Below are positions 57,990 through 64,000 of a DNA stretch of 64,000 nt, in pieces. The translations under genes were made by a program, and so were the position numbers. Position 1 is the first letter of the stretch; every line of letters begins with the position of its first letter. Origin of the DNA: Collybia mongolica (taxonomy: Eukaryota; Basidiomycota; Agaricomycetes; Agaricales; Clitocybaceae); contig JAAXNY010000004.1 of assembly GCA_013420905.1 (NCBI GenBank), positions 3,286,001 through 3,350,000 on the forward strand, in the 5' to 3' direction. Below the pieces are notes generated by a model. The model saw only the letters and a list, made by a program, of their open reading frames with translations. It was not told the DNA's origin and searched no databases.

Positions 57990-60081
57990 ATGTCGTCTAG
58001 CATCGAACTCATCAACCCCAAGGCTGAAAGTGTTCGGAGGGCGGCAGCTCTGCAGGTATATTGCTCCTCTTTCCTTGATTTTTAACTGGTAACATCAGGC
58101 TCCAGGTAAATACCAATGGAGCCATGGGTCTCGCAAATGTGGTCAAGGGGAATCTAGGTCCGCTATTCATACCGTTGTGTGCAAAATTAGCCAAAGTTGA
58201 TATATTCTTATCACAGGTCCGAGGGGAACTCTTAAAATGCTTGTGGACGGTGCAGGCCAGATTAAAATGACGAAGGATGGAAAAGTTCTACTGTCAGAAA
58301 TGCAGATTCAAAATCCAACAGCTGCTATGATTGCTCGGACGGCTGTTGCGCAAGACGATCAAGTCGGGGATGGCACAACGTCCGTAGTGCTATTGGTCGG
58401 AGAACTTTTAAAACAAGCCGATCGATTTATTTCGGAGGGAGTTCATCCTACCGTCATCGGGGAAGGGTTTGATCTGGCCAAAAAAGAGGCCCTGTCAGTG
58501 CGTTGTTATGTTCATGCTCTGTTCCTTTCATTCTAAAAAAAACGCTATTCGGGCCATAGTTCCTCGATGGATTCAAACAGCCTATCAAGCTTGACCGTGC
58601 AACCCTGATCAACGTCGCATACACCTCACTTTCCACGAAAGTAAGCGCGTCGATGGCTAAACAACTCGCAGCAGACGTTGTAGATGCGGTTACCGCTGTG
58701 CGTCCGCCCCAGCCATCAGAAGGTCGGCATTTGATGGGACAGGCGTTCAGTTTTGCTAATTCCTTACAGGTGCGAAGGATCAATGGAGGGATCCGATCGA
58801 CCTTCATATGGTGGAGATCATGAAAATGCAACATCGAACCGCATCGGAAACGCAACTTGTTCGTGGCCTCGTCCTTGATCACGGTGCAAGACACCCTGAT
58901 ATGCCAAAACGTCTCGAAAATGCGTTTATACTAACATTAAATGTGAGCTTGGAGTATGAAAAGACGTAGGTCTTCCCTCATTCGCCTCCGGATGTTTTAC
59001 CCTTACATAAACACCTATTTCCAGTGAAGTCAACTCCAGTTTCTTCTACTCTTCTGCGGAACAGCGCGAAAAGCTGGTCGAGTCTGAGCGACGATTTGTT
59101 GACGCCAAAGTTAAGAAGATTGTCGAATTGAAAAATCTGGTGTGCGATCAGGCAGTAGATGGAAAGGAGAAAAAGAAAAGTTTCGTTATCGTCAACCAAA
59201 AAGGAATTGACCCTCTGAGTCTCGACATCCTGGCCAAAAACGGAATCTTTGCTGTTCGAAGGGCAAAACGACGAAACATGGAAAGGTACGCCATATTGCC
59301 CAATCCTTTGACACCGGAATATTCACGCCTTGCCAGAATGCAACTCGTCTGTGGTGGTATTGCACAAAATTCCGTCGATGACTTGACCCCATCCATCCTT
59401 GGTTGGGCAGGCCTCGTCTATGAACACACATTGGGTGAAGAGAAATTCACCTTCATCGAAGAAGTCAAGGCCCCGAAGTCTGTCACACTCCTCATCAAAG
59501 GGCCCAATGCGCACACAACACAGCAAATTCAAGATGCTCTTCGAGATGGATTGAGGGCAGTGAAAAATGCAATTGAGGATGAGGCCTTGATTCCGGGTGC
59601 AGGTGCATTTGAGGTAGCGTGTTCCGCCCATTTGAGTGGCCCAGTGAAGAAGTCTGCCAAAGGTCGCGTCAAAATGGGTGTTCAGGCATTTGCAGATGCT
59701 TTGCTGATCATCCCAAAGACCTTGGCGCAGAACGGTGGCTTTGATGTTCAGGATGTGGTAGTTTCCCTCCAGGTATGCTATTTCTTGCCAACAACTTATC
59801 TTGGGTTAAATTCATGGTTAAAGGATGAACAAGCGGAGGGAAATACTGTAGGGATCGACCTCCAGTCTGGAGAGCCATTCGATCCTACCGTGGAAGGAAT
59901 TTGGGACAACTACAGAGTGAAACGACAGATGCTTCATTCATGGTAAGTCAATTACCAATTGCCCCGAAACACTCGGAATCTCAAGATGCTCTGTAGTTCT
60001 GTCATTGCAGTGAATCTCTTATCCACAGATGAGATCCTGAGAGCTGGTCGTACCTCCCTGAAACCCGATGGTCAACAATAG
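57990..60081 (+). CDS. CCT6: CCT6, zeta subunit of the TRiC/CCT chaperonin
   Basis: Nine exons: 57990-58055, 58106-58157, 58217-58497, 58560-58722, 58770-58965, 59025-59285, 59337-59772, 59824-59942, 59997-60081. They encode 552 aa (yeast 546). Group II chaperonin hallmarks: [16 protein letters not shown], the ATPase motif [29 protein letters not shown] and VKRQMLHSC. The zeta subunit is recognised by IELINPKAE at the N-terminus, the [20 protein letters not shown] block and [13 protein letters not shown]. TRiC folds actin, tubulin and WD40 proteins in the cytosol. Intron 59286-59336 (51 nt) is stop-free and divisible by three; retention would insert 17 residues after NMER. Confidence 0.95.
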
Positions 60082-60381
60082 ATGTAAAAAGAGGCGTAAC
60101 CACAGTATCTTAATTGTCAGGTAACAAGATAATGTTTGTATGAGCTTCTTTAGACTCAATCTCAATTCTGAGAAACCATTTCATGTGGCGGGTCTCGAGA
60201 GATGATAGATAGTAATACATCGATGGTGCCTTTACGTCAAGAAACCGATCATAGTATTGATACACTCTCGGACACAATTACATTTATCTGGTAAGTTAGC
60301 TGATAACAAGTAATGCACTCGAACTATCGACAGCGTAGGTGTGTGAGTAATAAATAAAATGATGTCCGTCGTGTGGTAACA

Positions 60382-63300
60382 TCATGCATCCGAAAGATCG
60401 GAGCAAGAATCCCAACCAGCGTGAATGAAGTTGGGAGTAGGACCGGGCTCATCTGCCGTGAAGGTTGTTGTTTTGGGATGAAAAACAGTTTTAGCAGTAA
60501 GTCCGGGGTAAGAATGGTGAAGACGGTGTGATGGGTGATCTTCGTCATCTGACGAAACAGCAGATAGGTATCCGTCTGAAACCGGCGTAAAACGGTCAAC
60601 CGAGGCATCTGACATATTAGCATCACCCTGCGAGCAGAAAAAAATCAGCTTGCGAACCGTCAAGTAGTATCATAGGGGCAAACCTCTGCATTGGAATGGC
60701 TGGCTTCCGTCCATATTGTGTAGGGGGGACCCATACGCCCATTGCGGGTTGTTGTGATACTATGATGCTGTTCTGCCTTTGAATAGGTTTCGGAGATGGA
60801 TCGTCGATCTAATAAGCCATTCGAAACTGACTTCTTTCCAGGCGATTCTCGTTTCTCGATGCTAGACTCCCGAGTGTCATTACAAGAAGACGTCGAAACA
60901 GACATCCACCGGCGTTTGGCGAAATTAAATGGGGAGGGTTTGAACGTCAACGCTCCGCGAGGTAAAACAGCAGCAGGAACCAAAAGTGACGATAGAACTA
61001 GATCGACAGTTGATTCAGCCTCCACAATTGTGGCAGGGGGTGACTGCATGTCCTCTGGTGTGACAGGAGGCCCATCGTCCTCCGAAGATGATTCATCCAG
61101 AATCATGGGTCCCGCCCAGGCTTGACGTGCATAGCTAAGGGGATTTGGGTTGGAGAATAACCTGCCTCCTTTGAAGCTCGAGGCTGGACGCGGGAGTACC
61201 TTCTTGAGAGGTGGCATGTTTTCTTCGCGTCGTCGGTAAGCCCTCTTGGTGGGCAATTCTTCGAACTGGATATCGTTTTCATTTACTCGTTTTCGACGTG
61301 GGGACGTCCAAGTGCCCGCAGCATTTTTCTCCTCTTCCGCCTCTTCGCGATCCTTAGCCTTTCCACGTTCGATGGCTCGTTCCGCGCGCGACAACACGGT
61401 ACGAGGACTGTCCTGCACGTTTGTTTTCTTCCTAGACACGGAACGGGGTTTCTTCTCAAACCTTCCGTTAGGGTTCCTAGGCTGCGGCATCATATCCTCC
61501 TTTATCTGCGACGCGTTCTCCTCAACCTTAACATCCACTGAGGGAGAGCGCAAGCGAGGCCGTCCTCGTTTACGTTTCTCCCCAGTCGGCGGGTGTGCAG
61601 GCTTGGGAAGACTGTGGCGCTTCTTCCGTGGCGCTTCTGCAAGAGCTTTTCGGGCTTTAGCAGACATCACCCCCAGGCCAGCGCCAAGCTCGGTTTTCCG
61701 CCGTTTCACCGGGCGCTCACTGGAAGTGTCATCGCGCTTCCTTGATTTTACTTTTACCGAGACGGACGCAGACGTAGACGCGGCAGCCGCTAACTTGCGG
61801 TCTAGAACGGGCAATGCCTTGTGTGTGACACGCCTTGTGGACGATTCCACAGGCGTTGCTTCTTCCCGCGGCGTAGGCAGGAAATTCGTTCCGTGGGGGG
61901 CAATTCTACAAGGCCATGGTTGGCAGTAGATAGCGAGGTGACGCATGCATCTGAACAAGACAAAAATGCCATCAATATGGTATATGGTATGAAAGGAGAT
62001 GTTGAGGACAAACCGTGGGCAGTCCTGCTTGTTCTTTTTCTTCCTCGGAGAACTTTCAATTCCTAGACCCCACACGATTTTGGAATCCACAGAGATGACT
62101 GGCAGAACATTGGAGCATGTGGCGCAGAGGGGGAGAGGTTTACCATCTGGACCTCTCGGCACCTCACGTGGAGGGGGTGCCTCCTTCGCTATCTCTGAAA
62201 CATTTGCAGTTGCAGGACGACCCCTCAAAGTCCGCGGCTCTGTTTCCTCCTTCTTTATTTCAACATCCTCTTTTCCAGCTCCATTCCGGCTTTTCACCGG
62301 AGTTGGTACTGGTGTAGAAACCTCCTTGCCTTTGCCTTTGTCTACGATTTTCTTGGCCGAGAGATGGAGTGAAGAAGTGGCGCGCGTAACGCGTTTAGCA
62401 CCTGCGCTGGACGTTTCGGGAGGAGATGCGGTATCCAACGGGGGTGTAACGAGCTGTTGGTTAACCTCAATATTGTTTGTTTCATTCTCCTTCGCTTTCT
62501 GTCGACGTGTTGAAATTATGGAGCGGTAAGGAGATGAGCTACTGCTATTTCGTTTCGTAGGCGTGGGCAGGGAGTCTCCTGATAGAGAACTCAACGAGGA
62601 GGAACACGATGGTAGCCTCGATGAATCGGGTGCGGGGGTCATCAAAGGAGGCGAAGATTGTGCGGCAGAGGGGGCAACCGAAGGAGTTAACGATGTTAGT
62701 TCGGAGGTGCTATCGATTTCCATCGTCAATTCTATCTCCATGTCGCCGGGTATGTCCTGAGCACCCGCCAGTGGTATATGGTCATCATCTTCATTGTCAC
62801 TTTCGTCGCTGTCATTCTCCTTTTTCCTCAAGACGGCATAAACCCCACGGCGTGTTCGGCGCTCGTTCATGTTGAAATTGGGCATGGGATCAGCTTCGTC
62901 GACTTCGGTATCCGAATCGCTCGAGGATGTGTCTGAATCCGAATCCGAGTCCGAATCCGATCCAGAATCAGGCTGAAGATCCTCTTCTGCATTCTCCGGG
63001 GCATACCCTCCTCGACCTCGCTTCTCACAGGTTTCGCAGAGGCAATGTCTGTTTTTTCGTCCAACTAAAAGAACATGTAAATGGCATATGGTGGTATGAT
63101 AGAAGATGGCTTACAATATCCATCACCATAATGTGCAGTAATTTCCTCACCAACAGCAATGGGCCTGAGAACGCGAAATGTGATATATTTTCCCTCGCGG
63201 AATAATTCACAGTTGTTATCACAGTCATGCTGTCATGGGACTAGTCAGGGCGAACTAGGAGTGAACTGACACCTATTACTCACGTTGACAAATCGGGCCG

Positions 63301-64000
63301 GCCCCAGAAACAGATGATTCTTCTTCATCTGCTTGGAATGTATGACACTGAAGTCCCTCCGAATATCAGAATTCCTGAGGTCCGTCCGTTTAAGTTCCTT
63401 ATCCTCCTCGTCAGTGAGGTTGGCCATAGAACCCTTGAGCTCGGTTATGACAGTCCCAGGGGCGAGGTTGCGTGTGGCTAAAATACATAGTTCTGATTTC
63501 CCAGTACGATGTGAATAACGTGAAGTGTGAGCAATCTCAATGTAGCCTGAGGGATTGTAGAGCTCGAAATAGCGCGAAGCATGGCTATGGAATGACAGAT
63601 GAGGTCAGGGAGGTTCTAGCATGAACGCTAGTAGAACACACGTGGCAAATGCATTGATCTGCTTTTGGGTATATGACTTGAGGTAGTAGCGAATGGCGGG
63701 GAGTCTGTTGGACACCTCAGCGGAGGGCAGGAGATAACACGATAGCAGAACGCACGCAAGTAGGTCATCAACGGCCTGACGAATGACATGTTGAAGAGGG
63801 CCCTTGAAGACAACAAGCTGGAGAGTTTATGGGATACCAATGCAGCGCGTCGTACCGAGATGAGGCGCGAAAGACCCGGGAAGAATCAACGTGCTTACGC
63901 GTCGAACTATCTGGAGCAGGTCTTGAGCGTCAGTCTTGGGAAGTCTTCGCGACGAATCCATCTTGTGTACGAGTAGCGGTACGGTCCCGGTACCGAGCTT
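60382..64000 (-). CDS. SET9: Set9 / SUV4-20-type histone H4-K20 methyltransferase (5' end outside window)
   Basis: Eight exons in view: 63899-64000 (cut by the right edge), 63756-63817, 63642-63704, 63284-63584, 63115-63229, 62014-63064, 60684-61950, 60382-60627. About 1068 residues are present; the N-terminus lies beyond 64000. Before the SET domain are VPLLVHKMDSSRRLPKTDA and LPAIRYYLKSYTQKQI. The SET domain follows: GTVITELKGSM, FVNHDCDNNCELF, GEEITAHYGDGYF, then the post-SET zinc site CLCETC. This matches fungal Set9, which methylates H4K20 for checkpoint and chromatin functions. A long Ser/Asp-rich then basic tail adds a CATC...CPRC pair and KKRKR-like patches. The gene is convergent with CCT6, with 300 bp between stops. 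Confidence 0.92.

Noticed and set aside
61246..61929. 227-codon open frame on the plus strand
   Set aside because: Antisense shadow of the low-complexity Set9 tail exon; no conserved motif.
1..64000. CRISPR arrays, insertion sequences, phage, rRNA
   Set aside because: No regularly spaced repeats, transposase motifs or rRNA-like stretches were found; gene structure is fungal nuclear throughout.

Overview
The window reads as nuclear DNA of a filamentous basidiomycete, most likely an agaricomycete. Genes lie close together on both strands. Nearly all are cut by many introns of about 48 to 63 nt, with GT(A/G)NGN donors and short CAG/TAG acceptors. The gene set is eukaryotic and fungal: Mia40, an Emi1-like protein, a fused cytochrome-b5 stearoyl desaturase, Set9, and Mei2 with a fungal C-terminus. 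No prokaryotic, plasmid, phage, CRISPR or intact transposon sequence was seen. I rebuilt 24 protein genes, placing about 150 introns by hand from reading frame, splice consensus and family conservation, plus one intron-containing tRNA gene. Exon coordinates in the evidence fields are inferred from sequence, not from transcripts.

Layout, left to right. 1-12 kb: a Sec7/PH protein cut by the left edge, a CK2 alpha-type kinase, a coiled-coil HPD protein, MIA40, MCM2 (-) and an intron-containing tRNA-Gly (-). 12-16 kb: an EMI1-like twin CX9C protein (-), an HSL-type hydrolase (+) and formate/nitrite transporter FNT-1 (-). 17-26 kb: Mei2 (-), mitochondrial bS6 (+), delta-9 desaturase (-) and a HAD-like hydrolase (-). 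26-29.5 kb: a 3.5-kb block with no gene I can support. 29.5-31 kb: FNT-2 (+), a paralogue of FNT-1. 31.5-42 kb: Tudor-SN, a CaMKK/SAK-type kinase and UPF2, all (-). 42-47 kb: an ATRIP/Rad26-like checkpoint protein (+) and a GT49-like type II membrane protein (-). 47.7-50.7 kb: two secreted class-3 lipases in convergent inverted orientation. 51-60 kb: a protein with eleven consecutive G-X3 units, an amidohydrolase-like protein, a 743-aa basic nuclear-looking protein and CCT6. 60-64 kb: histone H4-K20 methyltransferase Set9 (-), cut by the right edge.

Most genes are unrelated housekeeping functions: replication licensing, RNA decay, chaperonin, mitochondrial import, lipid desaturation, chromatin. 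Local links are the two FNT transporters, the lipase pair, and the proximity of MIA40 to a likely twin-CX9C substrate. I found no convincing new multi-gene system. The strongest observations concern gene structure and single proteins: five GC-AG introns (one a GT-to-GC switch between sister lipase genes), the G-X3 protein with a repeated E-box palindrome upstream, a Sec7 domain without its glutamate finger, and stop-free 3n introns concentrated in UPF2.
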